From Synoicihabitans lomoniglobus (lineage in GTDB: Bacteria > Verrucomicrobiota > Verrucomicrobiia > Opitutales > Opitutaceae), in the NCBI RefSeq assembly GCF_029023725.1, contig NZ_CP119075.1, positions 863,501 to 927,500 of the forward strand: a DNA stretch of 64,000 nt, read 5' to 3'. Made by a program: the position numbers and the translations under genes. Below the pieces are notes generated by a model, which was given only the letters and a program-made list of their open reading frames with translations, had not been told where the DNA came from and did no database searches. Each line of letters opens with the position of its first letter. Position 1 is the first letter of the stretch. Positions 1 through 10,600 of the stretch are shown piece by piece.

Positions 1-280
1 GTCGGGAGCGTTGATCGTCGAGCGCCGTCAACATGATCACCGGCACTTCGGCGGTGCGGGCGTCCGCTCGCAAGCGGCGACAAACCTCGAAGCCGTCCAT
101 GCCCGGCATCATGACATCGAGCAGGATCAAGTCGGGAGGCGATGCGAACGCGACCTCGAGCGTGGAGGAACCGTCCTCGGCCTCGATCAAACGGTAGCCG
201 GCAGATTCGAGGAGGGCGGCGAGGGTTTCCCGATTGGCCTCGTGGTCGTCGACGATGAGAATGGTGGCAGGTTGATTCAT
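1..280 (-). CDS. Response regulator receiver protein (3' part beyond window)
   Basis: The first 93 codons of a receiver protein are visible before the window edge cuts the gene. A hydrophobic first strand leads into the acidic pair D11-D12. The phosphoacceptor is D55 in LLDVMMPGMDG, and T85 follows in IMLTAL, so the receiver core is complete to strand 4. What follows the receiver (output domain or none) cannot be seen. Its ATG overlaps the stop of the upstream CHASE hybrid kinase in an ATGA, which indicates coupled translation. It is therefore probably a direct phosphorylation target of that kinase or of the kinases further upstream. Confidence 0.88.
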   Translation of the reverse strand, partial: MNQPATILIVDDHEANRETLAALLESAGYRLIEAEDGSSTLEVAFASPPDLILLDVMMPGMDGFEVCRRLRADARTAEVPVIMLTALDDQRSR

Positions 281-3200
281 GACGTGAGCAGCTGCTTCAT
301 TAGCGACACGAGCTCCCTTAACTTTACTGGTTTGCTTATATATTCCGTCGCCCCGGCTTCCAGACAACGTTCGCGGTCGCCGGGCATGGCGAGGGCGGTG
401 AGGGCGATGATCGGCACGTTTGGAATGGATTCGTTTGCACGGATTTTGCGAATCGCCGCCAAACCATCCATCTCGGGCATTTGAATATCCATCAGGATCA
501 GCGAAGGGTGGTGAGCGTTGGTGAGACGAACGGCTTCGAGACCATTGCGGGCGAAGATCATCGCGTAACCGGTTTCCTCCAGGTAGCCACCGATCGTCTC
601 GATGTTGGTTTCGTTGTCCTCGGCCAGGAGAATGAGTTGATCACGATCCGGCTCGGGTTGGGGAAATGGAGGCGTGGAGGCGGATGATTTGATCGCCTCG
701 CGTTGGAAGAATTGCGCGAGAGCGGTCCGGGTCACCGGCTTGGTAAAATAGGCGGCGGCGTCCGGCGCGGGCGAGTCGGCCGGTTCGTCCATGACGGAGA
801 TGAGCACGACGGGAATGTCGCGGGTTGCGGGGGTTTCCTTCAGACGTTGGAGCACGGTCAGGCCGCTTTCGTCGGGCAGCAGTATGTCCAACAAAATGGC
901 GTCGGGTTGTTCGCGCGCCGCGGTTTCCACCACGTGGTGTCCCAGTGTTTTGGAGATGGTGGAGATATTCAGCTCGCCGAGATACCGCTCGATCTGTTCA
1001 CGGGCGTTGACATCGTCCTCGATGAGCATGACGCGACGGTAGTCACGGCGGTTGGGCACGGGAAGCGGACTGACTTCGGGCATGACTTCCTGCGGTTGGG
1101 GTAGCGTCACGCTGAAGCGGCTGCCCTGGCCGACCTCACTCTCGACCGAGACCCGGCCACCGTGCAGCTCGACGAGTTTGGCCACCATGGCGAGGCCCAG
1201 GCCGGTGCCTTCCTGCGCACGATTGAGGCCGGCATCCAATTGGGTGAAGGCGCGGAACAACTTGGATTGATCTTCCGCGGCGATGCCGATGCCGGTGTCC
1301 CAGACGGTGAACCGCACGGCGCATTCGGTCGGGAGGGCGACCACGTCCAGACCGATGTTGCCGCCCGGGGGAGTGAATTTCACCGCGTTGGTGAGGAGGT
1401 TGACCATCACCTGTTTGAAGCGCTTGGGATCGGCGAAGATGTGCGTGGTCTCAAATGTAGGTGAAAGCAGGATACGCAGATTCTTGCGCATGGCCTGGGT
1501 GCGCACGAGCAACAGGCAACTTTCGCAAAAGGGTTCCACCTCGAGCGACTCGGCGCACAATTTCAAGGAGCCGGCACCGATTTGCGACAGATCGAGAATG
1601 TCGTTGATCAACTCCAACAGATGCTGGCCGCTGGTGGAAATGGTGGTGACCGACTTAACGTGACGGTCGGAGAGTGGTCCGCCGTGTTGCTCCAGCATGG
1701 CCTCGCTCAACCCGAGAATGGCGTTGAGGGGAGTGCGCAGCTCGTGACTCATGTTGGCCAGAAATTCGTCTTTGTGGCGCGAAGCCTGGGCGAGTTCGGC
1801 GTTGGCCGCCTGTAGTTTTTCGCCGATTTCCCGTTGGGTGGCCAGCACCTCCTCGACGCGCTGTTTCTGTTGTTCGGTATCCTGCAGGAGGCTGAGGGTA
1901 GCGACCCGCGCCAATTCGAAGTCGCGGGTGCGATCCTCGACCCGTTGTTCGAGATCGAGATTGAGAGCATGCAGCTTTGCTTCGGTTTCCTTGCGTTCAG
2001 TGATGTCGACGTTGATGCCGATCACCCGGGAGGGAGTGCCGTCACCCTTGGCGATCACCATCTCGGCCGATTGCACGAAGCGCACCGTCTCGTCGTTGGC
2101 GCGGATGATGCGAAATTCGCGCTGATCGCGGCCTTTGCGGGAGACGGTGCGAACGAGTCGGGCGTTTTGTTCTTCCAGATCATCGGGAAACACCCGGGCC
2201 TGCCAATCGCGGTGCGTCACCACCAGGTCGGAGGTGGGGGGCAGTCCGTGAATCGCGAACATGCGATCATCCCAACGCTGAATTTGTTCGTCGATTTCCC
2301 AGACCCACACGCCGATGCCCGCGGCGGTCGTGGCCAGACGCATACGCTCCTCGTTTTCGCGCAAGGCCAGTGCGGTGATGTTGAGTTCGGAAGTGCGCTC
2401 CCGCACGCGTTGCTCAAGTTCCTGATTCAGGCGGTGAGCTTCGTTCTCGGCATCCCGCCGGGCCGCGATCTCGCCCTCCAAGTTTTTCGCTTTCAGGCGC
2501 AGGTTGCTTTGTGCCCAAGTCAGGAGGGCGAAGAGAGCACTGAGCAACAGTGCGACGGTGAGCGTGGCGGTGGGGAGATAGAGCTCAGCCGTGTTGAAGA
2601 AGGCGGGGCGGGTTTCAAAACTGAGCGTCCATGTGCGGCCATACAGCTCAACGGATCGTGCTTCGAAGAGTCGTCGGTGACGATGAGCAGATGGTTGGTT
2701 GGGGGCGGGATCGGCGAACAGCAGAAATTCCGGCGTTACCTGGGGGCCGTCGTGGATCTGGAGCCGTAAACGCTCCAATCCTTTGGGGAATATCCCGCGC
2801 ACGAGTTGTCCGGCCCGGAACGGACTGTAGACGTAGCCGTGCAAGGCGGCCTGGCGTTCTGCGACGGTGCCGATCGGCTGGTGCCGACGGTAGACCGGAA
2901 CATACATAAGGAATCCGGCCTGCACATCCTCGTCGATCTCCTGCACCAGGGTCACGCGACCGGACAAAATGGTTTCGTTAGTGTCACGCGCCCGAGCCAT
3001 GGCCGCATGTCGCGTGGGCTCGGAGAACATGTCATACCCGAAGGCCTGCCGGTTGCGCTCGTCGAACGGTTCCAGGAAAACAATGGCGGTGTAGTCGTCT
3101 CGTTCCCCCGCCGGTCGCAGAGAATAGGCGGGAAAGCCTTCGGCCCTGACGTCGGCGACGTGAGCGTCCAGCTCAGTGGGAAAGAGGTGTTGGGCGAAAC

Positions 3201-3528
3201 CGATGCCTTGGATGCCGGGGAAATAACGTTCGGTGCGCAGCGATTGGGCGAAGGCGCGCCACCCATCGCGGTTCACATCGTCACTGGCGGCAAACAAACC
3301 CACGCCGCCCAGCAGGGCGATTTGATAGGAATCTATGTGCTCCAATATAATGTTGGTCGCCTCATTGGTCTCGAAGGCGAAGCGCTCGGCTTCCTTGCGG
3401 GCGACAAAATGGGACGTGAGTTGCCACACGAATACGGACAGCAGCACGCCGATGGTCATCACCACGGCGGGCCAAATCCAGGGACGCGGGAGGGCGGGCG
3501 AAAGGGCGGGTGAAAGCGGCGGTTTCAT
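277..3528 (-). CDS. CHASE-domain hybrid sensor histidine kinase with two receivers
   Basis: About 1083 aa from the ATG at 3528; an ATG at 3654 would add a Pro/Arg-rich stretch inside the preceding gene and looks wrong. Order: a membrane helix near residues 15-40; an extracytoplasmic CHASE-like sensor (roughly 40-300, with the ETILSGRVTLVQE stretch typical of CHASE); a second membrane helix; a coiled coil; a PAS domain near 390-510; a dimerisation helix with phosphoacceptor His in MSHELRTPLNAILG near residue 594; an HATPase with N-box NLLTNAVKF and a GTGLGL G-box; then two receivers near 825-940 and 965-1080 (LLDILLPDESG and LMDIQMPEMDG). It sits 34 bp after the PAS protein gene and overlaps the next receiver gene by 4 bp. 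The ligand is unknown. Confidence 0.9.
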   Translation of the reverse strand: MKPPLSPALSPALPRPWIWPAVVMTIGVLLSVFVWQLTSHFVARKEAERFAFETNEATNIILEHIDSYQIALLGGVGLFAASDDVNRDGWRAFAQSLRTERYFPGIQGIGFAQHLFPTELDAHVADVRAEGFPAYSLRPAGERDDYTAIVFLEPFDERNRQAFGYDMFSEPTRHAAMARARDTNETILSGRVTLVQEIDEDVQAGFLMYVPVYRRHQPIGTVAERQAALHGYVYSPFRAGQLVRGIFPKGLERLRLQIHDGPQVTPEFLLFADPAPNQPSAHRHRRLFEARSVELYGRTWTLSFETRPAFFNTAELYLPTATLTVALLLSALFALLTWAQSNLRLKAKNLEGEIAARRDAENEAHRLNQELEQRVRERTSELNITALALRENEERMRLATTAAGIGVWVWEIDEQIQRWDDRMFAIHGLPPTSDLVVTHRDWQARVFPDDLEEQNARLVRTVSRKGRDQREFRIIRANDETVRFVQSAEMVIAKGDGTPSRVIGINVDITERKETEAKLHALNLDLEQRVEDRTRDFELARVATLSLLQDTEQQKQRVEEVLATQREIGEKLQAANAELAQASRHKDEFLANMSHELRTPLNAILGLSEAMLEQHGGPLSDRHVKSVTTISTSGQHLLELINDILDLSQIGAGSLKLCAESLEVEPFCESCLLLVRTQAMRKNLRILLSPTFETTHIFADPKRFKQVMVNLLTNAVKFTPPGGNIGLDVVALPTECAVRFTVWDTGIGIAAEDQSKLFRAFTQLDAGLNRAQEGTGLGLAMVAKLVELHGGRVSVESEVGQGSRFSVTLPQPQEVMPEVSPLPVPNRRDYRRVMLIEDDVNAREQIERYLGELNISTISKTLGHHVVETAAREQPDAILLDILLPDESGLTVLQRLKETPATRDIPVVLISVMDEPADSPAPDAAAYFTKPVTRTALAQFFQREAIKSSASTPPFPQPEPDRDQLILLAEDNETNIETIGGYLEETGYAMIFARNGLEAVRLTNAHHPSLILMDIQMPEMDGLAAIRKIRANESIPNVPIIALTALAMPGDRERCLEAGATEYISKPVKLRELVSLMKQLLTS

Positions 3529-3562
3529 GCGGAAAACGAGATGGGGCAGCGACGGAGAGGAG

Positions 3563-5407
3563 TCATGATTCGGCCTCCTCAGCGGTGGGGGGCGGAGAGA
3601 CGTCGGGGTTCTTCCAGACCGGAGGGTAAGCGGGAGGACGATCCAGTTCGGCACTCAGGGCATTGACCTCGTCCTTCATCTCGATGATGCGCTGCTCGCG
3701 GTGGAGCATGATGCGGTTGAACGATTCGAGTTCCGCCGTGCGTTTGCGCAGAACCTCGTGCGCTTCTTCGAGCGCGTCTTTGTTGCGGCGACCGGCAGTG
3801 ATATCGGTTCGAATCGCAATGTATTGCGTCGGTTTACCCAAGGAATCCAGGAACGGCACGATCGTCGTATCCACCCAGTAGTAAGCGCCGCCCTTGGCCC
3901 GGTTCTTGATCTCACCCTGCCAGATCAGGCCATTGGTGATGGTTTCCCAAAGGTTGCGGATGAATGCTTTGTCATGGTGCGCCGAATTGATGAGCCGGTG
4001 GTCCTGTCCGAGCAGTTCCTCGCGGGAGTATTGTGAAAGCGCGCAGAAGTTGTCGTTCACGTAGGTGATCTTTCCACGGGGGTCGGTGATCGCGACAATG
4101 GCGTGGGCATCAAGTGCCGCTTTGAGGTCGATCAATGCTTTCTCCGCCTGTTTGATGGCCGTGACATCGCGCGCCACTTCGGTGGCGCCGACAATCGCCC
4201 CGGAGGTGTCCTTGATCGGCGAAACGGAGGTGGAAATGTCCACGAGCTGCCCGTCTTTGCGCTGCCGCACGGTCTCAAAAACATCAATTTCCTGGCCTGT
4301 GCGGATACGGTTCAGCACCTCCTGTTCCTCGTGCTGACGATCGGCGGGGATCAACGGCATCAAGCGTTGACCGATCATTTCTGCGGCGGTGTAGCCGAAT
4401 ATTTTTTCGGCACTGGCATTCCAACTGGTGACGACCCCGTCGAGTCCCTTACCCACGATACCGTCGGTCGAAGACTCCACCATTGCGGCATACCGCAGGT
4501 TCTCCAGGTTGCGGCTTTCCGACTCTTGATGGAGACGGTTCAGTCTCCGGGCGGTCACGCCCACGATCAGCACCAGAATGATGATGTTACTGGTGGCGAA
4601 AATCGCCAAACCAATGGCGGTGTCGTAGTAGCCGGCTTTCTCGCCCTGCAGTCTGATCCAGGCCACGATGATCGGAACGCCGACGATCCAGGGCAGCGCT
4701 TGGCGGGCCAAAAAACCGCCGAGCCATCGACTCGATACGGTCTCGACAATGCCTCGATCTGGTCGGACGGCCAGGATGCCCAAGCCAATGAGAATGAAAA
4801 CGACCGCGGTGTGGAACGCCACCGATGAAAAGATGAAGAATCGATACAGTGACTGGACTCCGAAGAGGTAGCCCTGAAAGGCCAGCAACCCGATGAGAAG
4901 TCCGACCAGCGCAAACATCTGGGAGGGTTGCTGCCGCCGCGCGGAAATGTTGAGGGTCAGGAAAGCGGCGCCGAAACAAACGAAGCCAAGGCAGGTGGCG
5001 GCGGACATCCGGCCGGGGAAGCCGGTCGATGGATCGGTGCCCCGGTCACGGTAGATGATTTCGTCGATGCCCAGATTCAATCCCCATACGTATTCAGCGA
5101 GCGTGAGCAGGGCGATGATGACGACGACCAGCGCGCAGCCGGTCCCGATGCGGTGGGAGCGGCGGGGGGCCGTTTCATCGCGGAGAAACCACAGCGCCAG
5201 CCCGGAGCACAAGACACTCAGGGCCGTGTTGAACTTCATCGTCACCAACCCCGACGAGAGGCTCTTGAGGAAGGGAATGTCGAACTGCCATCCCATGATG
5301 ACGAGACTTCCGACCGCCACCGCGAGCATGCTGATGACCGTGGCGAAGCGAGCGAAAGTGGGCTGATAGTCAGACACCATGGTAGCCGGTGGGGCGGAGG
5401 TGCTCAT
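3563..5407 (-). CDS. Multi-pass membrane protein with two PAS domains and no transmitter
   Basis: 614 aa. Residues about 20-300 hold roughly eight hydrophobic segments. Two PAS domains follow (about 300-420 and 425-545, the second with the YVNDNFCALSQYSREELLG pattern), then a charged coiled coil and a short Pro-rich tail. There is no H-box, HATPase, GGDEF, EAL, HTH or receiver, so the protein senses without a visible output. It starts in an ATGA overlap with the hybrid kinase upstream and ends 34 bp before the CHASE kinase. The position suggests that it passes its signal to a partner kinase through the coiled coil (inference). The family of the membrane part was not recognised. Confidence 0.82.
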   Translation of the reverse strand: MSTSAPPATMVSDYQPTFARFATVISMLAVAVGSLVIMGWQFDIPFLKSLSSGLVTMKFNTALSVLCSGLALWFLRDETAPRRSHRIGTGCALVVVIIALLTLAEYVWGLNLGIDEIIYRDRGTDPSTGFPGRMSAATCLGFVCFGAAFLTLNISARRQQPSQMFALVGLLIGLLAFQGYLFGVQSLYRFFIFSSVAFHTAVVFILIGLGILAVRPDRGIVETVSSRWLGGFLARQALPWIVGVPIIVAWIRLQGEKAGYYDTAIGLAIFATSNIIILVLIVGVTARRLNRLHQESESRNLENLRYAAMVESSTDGIVGKGLDGVVTSWNASAEKIFGYTAAEMIGQRLMPLIPADRQHEEQEVLNRIRTGQEIDVFETVRQRKDGQLVDISTSVSPIKDTSGAIVGATEVARDVTAIKQAEKALIDLKAALDAHAIVAITDPRGKITYVNDNFCALSQYSREELLGQDHRLINSAHHDKAFIRNLWETITNGLIWQGEIKNRAKGGAYYWVDTTIVPFLDSLGKPTQYIAIRTDITAGRRNKDALEEAHEVLRKRTAELESFNRIMLHREQRIIEMKDEVNALSAELDRPPAYPPVWKNPDVSPPPTAEEAES

Positions 5408-7653
5408 GGGTTGGTCGGAGGAGTTTCCGGGTGGAGGTTTTCAATGAGGGCAACGAGTTTTTTTAACCGCACCGGCTTACTGAGGTAGTCCGTCGCCCCG
5501 GCCGCGATACAGCGCTCCCGATCCTCCGGCATGGCCAGGGCGGTGAGGGCGATAATGGGTATGTGGCGCAACGCGGGGTCACTTTGAATTTCCTTGATGG
5601 CGGTCAATCCGTCCATGACCGGCATTTGGATATCCATAAGGATGATGTCGGGCCGGAACCTGCGGGCAGCTTGGACGGCCAGCAGTCCATTGCGGGCGTA
5701 GTGCATCACGTAACCCTTGTCGTCGAGGTAGTCACCAACGGTCTGGATGTTGGCCTCATTGTCCTCCGCCAGGAGGACGACCGGACCTGGCGAAGGGGCG
5801 CTCGACGGAGGGGAAGACTCCGAAGGGGACGCACGATGCGGATCGCGGTGCAAAAATTTTGCGAGCTGTTCGCGAGTCACGGGTTTGGTAAAATGCGCGA
5901 CGGCGCCGAGCGCGAGGGACTTTCTCGGTTCGTCAATGATGGACGTGATGATGACGGGGATGTTCCGCGTGCCGGGGTGTTCCATCAATCTGGTGAGAAC
6001 GATCCATCCGTTCTCATTGGGCAGCATGATATCCAAGAGTATGAAATCAGGCCGCTCGCTGAGCGCGACTTCGACAGATTGTTCACCGCGCACATGTAGA
6101 ATCGTGGTAATGGAAAACTCGGTGAGATAGCGCTCAATAATTTCACTCGCGTTGGGATCGTCATCGATGATCAAGGCGCGGCGAAAGGCGCGCGGAATGG
6201 CCGGCGCGTGGGCAAAAGGGGCCACGGTGCCGACGGGGGCGGGAAGGCCTTCGGCCGAGGGCGAAGGCAGTGTAACCATAAACCGGCTACCTCGATTCGG
6301 CTCACTTTCCAGGGTAACGCTGCCGCCGTGCAGTTCCACGAGTTTTGCGACCATGGCGAGACCGAGACCGGTGCCTTCCTGAGCGCGCGAGAGTCCGGAA
6401 TCAATCTGGGTGAACGCTTGAAACAGTTTGGGCTGATCCGCGGGGGAAATCCCGATGCCGTTGTCCCAGACCGTAAAGCGCACGGCATCTTCCTCGGGCG
6501 GCACGGATACGACCAATCCGATCTCACCGCCCTCGGGCGTGAATTTCACGGCGTTGCTGAGCAGGTTGACCAGGATCTGTTTCAGCCGCTTGGGGTCGGC
6601 GGCGATTTTGATTCCGTCGTCGCGAGATTCAAACGTGATACGGATGTTTTTGTGCATCGCCTGCGTGCGCACAAACGCGAGGCAGCTCTCGCAGAATTCG
6701 GTGGGGTCGAGCGGCTCGGAGTTCAAATCGAGTTTGCCGGCTTCGATTTTGGAAAGATCCAGGATGTCGTTGATGAGCGCCAAAAGATGCTGCCCACTGG
6801 TCGAGATCGTGCCGATGGATCGGGCCTGGCGGGGCGAGAGCTCGCCACCGGTGTGTTCGAGCAAGGCCTCGCTCAGTCCGAGAATCGCATTCAGCGGGGT
6901 GCGCAGTTCATGGGACATGTTGGCGAGGAACTCGTCCTTGAGTCGTGACGCCTGGTCCAGTTGCCGATTGGCGGCGGAGAGCTCCGCGGTGCGTTGTTGC
7001 ACACGTTGCTCCAGGTCGGCGTTGAGGGTGCGGACGTCATCCTCGGCCTTCCGACGTTCCGCACTCTCCAACTGCAGTTTTTCATTGGAATCGCGCAGTT
7101 CGCTCGTGCGCTGGGCCACCATGCGATCGAGGTCCGAGATGTCCTGCTTAACTTGCTGGTTGAGGCGCCATTTCTCGGTCAGAGCGTGCGCCATTTGCAG
7201 CACCTCGATGTTGTCGAAGGGCTTCTTGAGCACGACCAGGTTCGAGGAGTGCTCGATCTTCCGCACCATGTCTTCCCACGAGTAGTCGGAGTAAGCCGTG
7301 CAGATGATGATCTGGAGATCGGGTTGCTCCTTGCAAATATGGGAGATGGTTTCGATGCCGTCCCAACCAGGGGGCATGCGCACATCGACGAAAGCCAGGG
7401 AGAAGGGCCGATCTTGGCTGATGGCGGCGCGCACCATCTGCAGACCTTCCTGACCTTGAAAGGCGGATTCAATTTCGAAATCCGCCCGGGCCGGCCCCAC
7501 GACGGCTTCGTCGAATATCTCCGCCGCCAGGGCGGTGAACGAAGGGTCCAGCTTGCCTTCCGGACAGAGGATCTTGCGGATGTCGGCATGAATCGCCGGG
7601 TTGTCGTCGACGACCAGAATGCGTCGATGGTCAAATGGAGGGACGTTACTCAT
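5404..7653 (-). CDS. Hybrid histidine kinase with N-terminal receiver and two C-terminal receivers
   Basis: 749 aa with no membrane segment, so cytoplasmic. It begins with a receiver (ILVVDDNPAIH, phosphoacceptor in FVDVRMPPGWDG) containing an inserted loop around residues 35-70. A long coiled coil follows, then the H-box MSHELRTPLNAILG near residue 249 and an HATPase domain (NLLSNAVKF, GTGLGLAM). Two more receivers are near 490-610 (LLDIMLPNENG) and 628-745 (LMDIQMPVMDG). Three receivers around one transmitter suggest a phosphorelay node that takes input from another kinase. Its start overlaps the propeller kinase by 8 bp and its stop overlaps the PAS membrane protein gene by 4 bp. Confidence 0.92.
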   Translation of the reverse strand: MSNVPPFDHRRILVVDDNPAIHADIRKILCPEGKLDPSFTALAAEIFDEAVVGPARADFEIESAFQGQEGLQMVRAAISQDRPFSLAFVDVRMPPGWDGIETISHICKEQPDLQIIICTAYSDYSWEDMVRKIEHSSNLVVLKKPFDNIEVLQMAHALTEKWRLNQQVKQDISDLDRMVAQRTSELRDSNEKLQLESAERRKAEDDVRTLNADLEQRVQQRTAELSAANRQLDQASRLKDEFLANMSHELRTPLNAILGLSEALLEHTGGELSPRQARSIGTISTSGQHLLALINDILDLSKIEAGKLDLNSEPLDPTEFCESCLAFVRTQAMHKNIRITFESRDDGIKIAADPKRLKQILVNLLSNAVKFTPEGGEIGLVVSVPPEEDAVRFTVWDNGIGISPADQPKLFQAFTQIDSGLSRAQEGTGLGLAMVAKLVELHGGSVTLESEPNRGSRFMVTLPSPSAEGLPAPVGTVAPFAHAPAIPRAFRRALIIDDDPNASEIIERYLTEFSITTILHVRGEQSVEVALSERPDFILLDIMLPNENGWIVLTRLMEHPGTRNIPVIITSIIDEPRKSLALGAVAHFTKPVTREQLAKFLHRDPHRASPSESSPPSSAPSPGPVVLLAEDNEANIQTVGDYLDDKGYVMHYARNGLLAVQAARRFRPDIILMDIQMPVMDGLTAIKEIQSDPALRHIPIIALTALAMPEDRERCIAAGATDYLSKPVRLKKLVALIENLHPETPPTNP

Positions 7654-10600
7654 GACTGGACTCTCGGGGCGTCAGGGGAAGTTCGAGCGTGAACGTGGCT
7701 CCTTGGTTGGGACCGTCGCTGGTGGCGGAGAGGGAGCCGCCCATCTCACGAGCGGCGTTGGCACCGCTGTGCAGACCGAATCCGTGACCATCGCGGCGGG
7801 TGGTGAAACCATGGGAAAATATATGGGTCAGATTATCGGCGCTGATACCGGCACCGTTGTCCGTGACCGACACGTGGATCCGGCCCGATGCGGGGGAGTC
7901 GATCCGCAGCTCCATACGGCCATGGTCTACGCCGCGGTCCCGAATCGCGCGTTTCGCGTTTTGGATCAGATTTACCAGAATTTGCAGGATCTTGTGTTTG
8001 TCCGCCACCAGGAGAGGAACCTTCGCGTAGTTGCGCACGATTTCGATGTGGTGTCGCTTCAACCCCAGCTCGTGCATCTGCACGACGTCGTCGATTAATT
8101 CGTTCAGCTGCAATTTTTCGAGCACGCCGGACACGCGCGCATGACTTTGCTGCATCGCCACGATACCTTTGATGTGCTCGACGTTGCGATCGAGGTGCTC
8201 GTGTTCGCGCTGCATGGTGGCGTGTTCGGCGGTCAATTGATCGGATAGTTGGATGATGAAGGCGGGGATCAGGCGACCTTTGGGATCCGTGGTCAGAAAC
8301 GCCGTCATGTCGCTGGTTCGAACCCGAAGCATGTCGGCCACGCGTTGGAGTTTGCTCAGCACCGTGGTGCGCAGGCATTCGCGCACCAGGGCGGCGGATA
8401 CATTCACGCTGTTGAGCACATTGCCGACGTTGTGCAGCACGCCGGTGGCGACCTCGGCCATGCCGGCGTGGCGGGAGGCGACCATCAGTTCCTCGTGCGC
8501 TTTTTTCAGTTCGTCGGAGCGTTTCTCGACGCGGGTTTCCAGTTCCGCGTTGAGACGCCGGTAACGCTCTTCGCTTTCGAACAAGGCGGCCGATTGAGCG
8601 GTGGTGTGCGTGATCTGGCGTTCGAGCTTGGCGTTGGAGGCGTGAAGTTTGCCGGTGCGTTCAGCCACCAGCAGTTCCAGTCGCTCGTTTTCGCGGCGTT
8701 GCAAAAACGAACTGAACCACACGATCGCTCCGATTAATCCAAGGGCGGCTGCTACGTAAATCGCCCAGGCCCAGAATGTGCGAAACCAGGGTGGTCGAAT
8801 CGAAAACGCGAGCCGGGCTTCTGTGCCAATGGTGGACTCGCCGACCACAGGGCGCACGCGAAAGACATAGTCACCTTCCTTGAGGCGATTAAAGGACACG
8901 GAACCGATGGCACCGGCGGGCGTCCATTTCATGCCCGTGCCTTCGAGCAAAACCTCAAAGGTGACGGGCGTGGCGAAGGGATTTACCGGCGCCGCAAAAT
9001 TGAATACGAGTGAATTGTCGATAAAGTCTATCGGGTCCATTTTATCCCCGGGGCCGAATATTTGCCGACCACTCGAGGAGAATTGCAGAGACGTGATCAG
9101 GGCATGGATCGGCCGGGGGGCGGGCGGCGGGATTCGCAGATCCATGCGCGCGAGACGGCGTCGTTCAAACATCCATACCACCCCATTGTCCTCCATGGTG
9201 TAACTGGTCGGGTTCAACGCCACCGGTATCACCCGGGCGCTCCGATTTGCTCCCTTGGCCTGACGATCAACGACATGGGCTGCGCCGTTTAGCGTGAACC
9301 AAAGTCGACCGAAGGCGTCGGTCGCGGGACGGCCATTGGCCATGGCCAGGGCCGGGAGCTCCTCCAGCAGAGTGGTGTCACTCACGAAATATTGGCGGTC
9401 CTCATCGAACCGATAGACTTGGTTGGTGAGATGGAAACGGGCGACCCCATCCAGAACGTAGATTTCCGCCCAGCCATTGGTGAGACCGTGTTCGGCCCCA
9501 AAAATTTCAATCGAGGGCGCTGCGCCGTGTGGATCGAATCGAGCCACTTTTCGCACGCCGAGTTCAAGCCACCCGATGCCGTTTGCGTCGATCGCGCAGT
9601 TGTAGCTGTCGTTCAACTCGGGAGCCTTTGTTTGGTGAGCGATGAATGCGTCGTCGTGACGCTCAATCCAACCGTATTCACCGCGGGCGACGTAGAAGAG
9701 TTTTCCCGGTTCCGAGCGAGCGACGTCGATTCGTGCGTTCTGAACTCCCGCGATCGCCAAGCTCCAGCGGTTCCGCTCATAGATGTAGATTCCCTGTTCA
9801 TTGGAACCGAAAAGCTGTCCGTCGACATCCGTCAACGTGTGAAGATATTGGCCGGGTGGGGTGTCGTCGACAAACCGCTCAAGCCGTCCCTGGGCGTCGT
9901 AGATCCCTCGCATGCCGCGCCCGTCGGCGAGCACCCAGAGCAGGCCGCCGTGGCGCAAGGGTTGCGCGTAGGTCAATCCACTTTCCAGCAGCGGTTCAAA
10001 GTTTGAGACTGAGGTGACCGACGGGTATTCGACCCGGGCTACGCCATGGTTCATCAGGGCCCAAAGCACGCCGTTGGCGGCGTATTTGAGTTTCCGCACT
10101 CGCGCCAGTCGATGGTCCAGGGTGCGACCGAGCACTTGCAGGACCCGACCGTCGCGATTGAAGAACACGATGCCGACGGTGTCGATGGAGGCCGCAAAAT
10201 TGCCGTTGTCGGTGGCGCACAGATCAGTGATCCGGTGCTTGTCTCGGAGGAGTCCGGGCGGGCCGAGGGGGCGGAACGAAGTGCCATCGAACAGCTTCAA
10301 TCCGTCGCCCCCGGTTCCGACCAAAAGGTGATTCTCATCGAATGGAACAGCGCATGTCACCCCTGTGCTCACCGAAGGATCGGTGTCGTGCTGTGGCTTG
10401 GAAAAGAAATCACGGGGCATGCGACTGAGCTTCCCGGAGGATTCATCGCTCAGGAAAATTTCGCCGTTGAATTCGAAGACCCGCTCGATGGCTCCGAGAT
10501 TCGCCAGATAGCGCACCGCTTGTCCCGGCCGCCAGGAAACGATGGCTCCGTTGCCGCCATACCAATACCAAGCGTCGGCCACTTGGGTGACTGAAACCAG

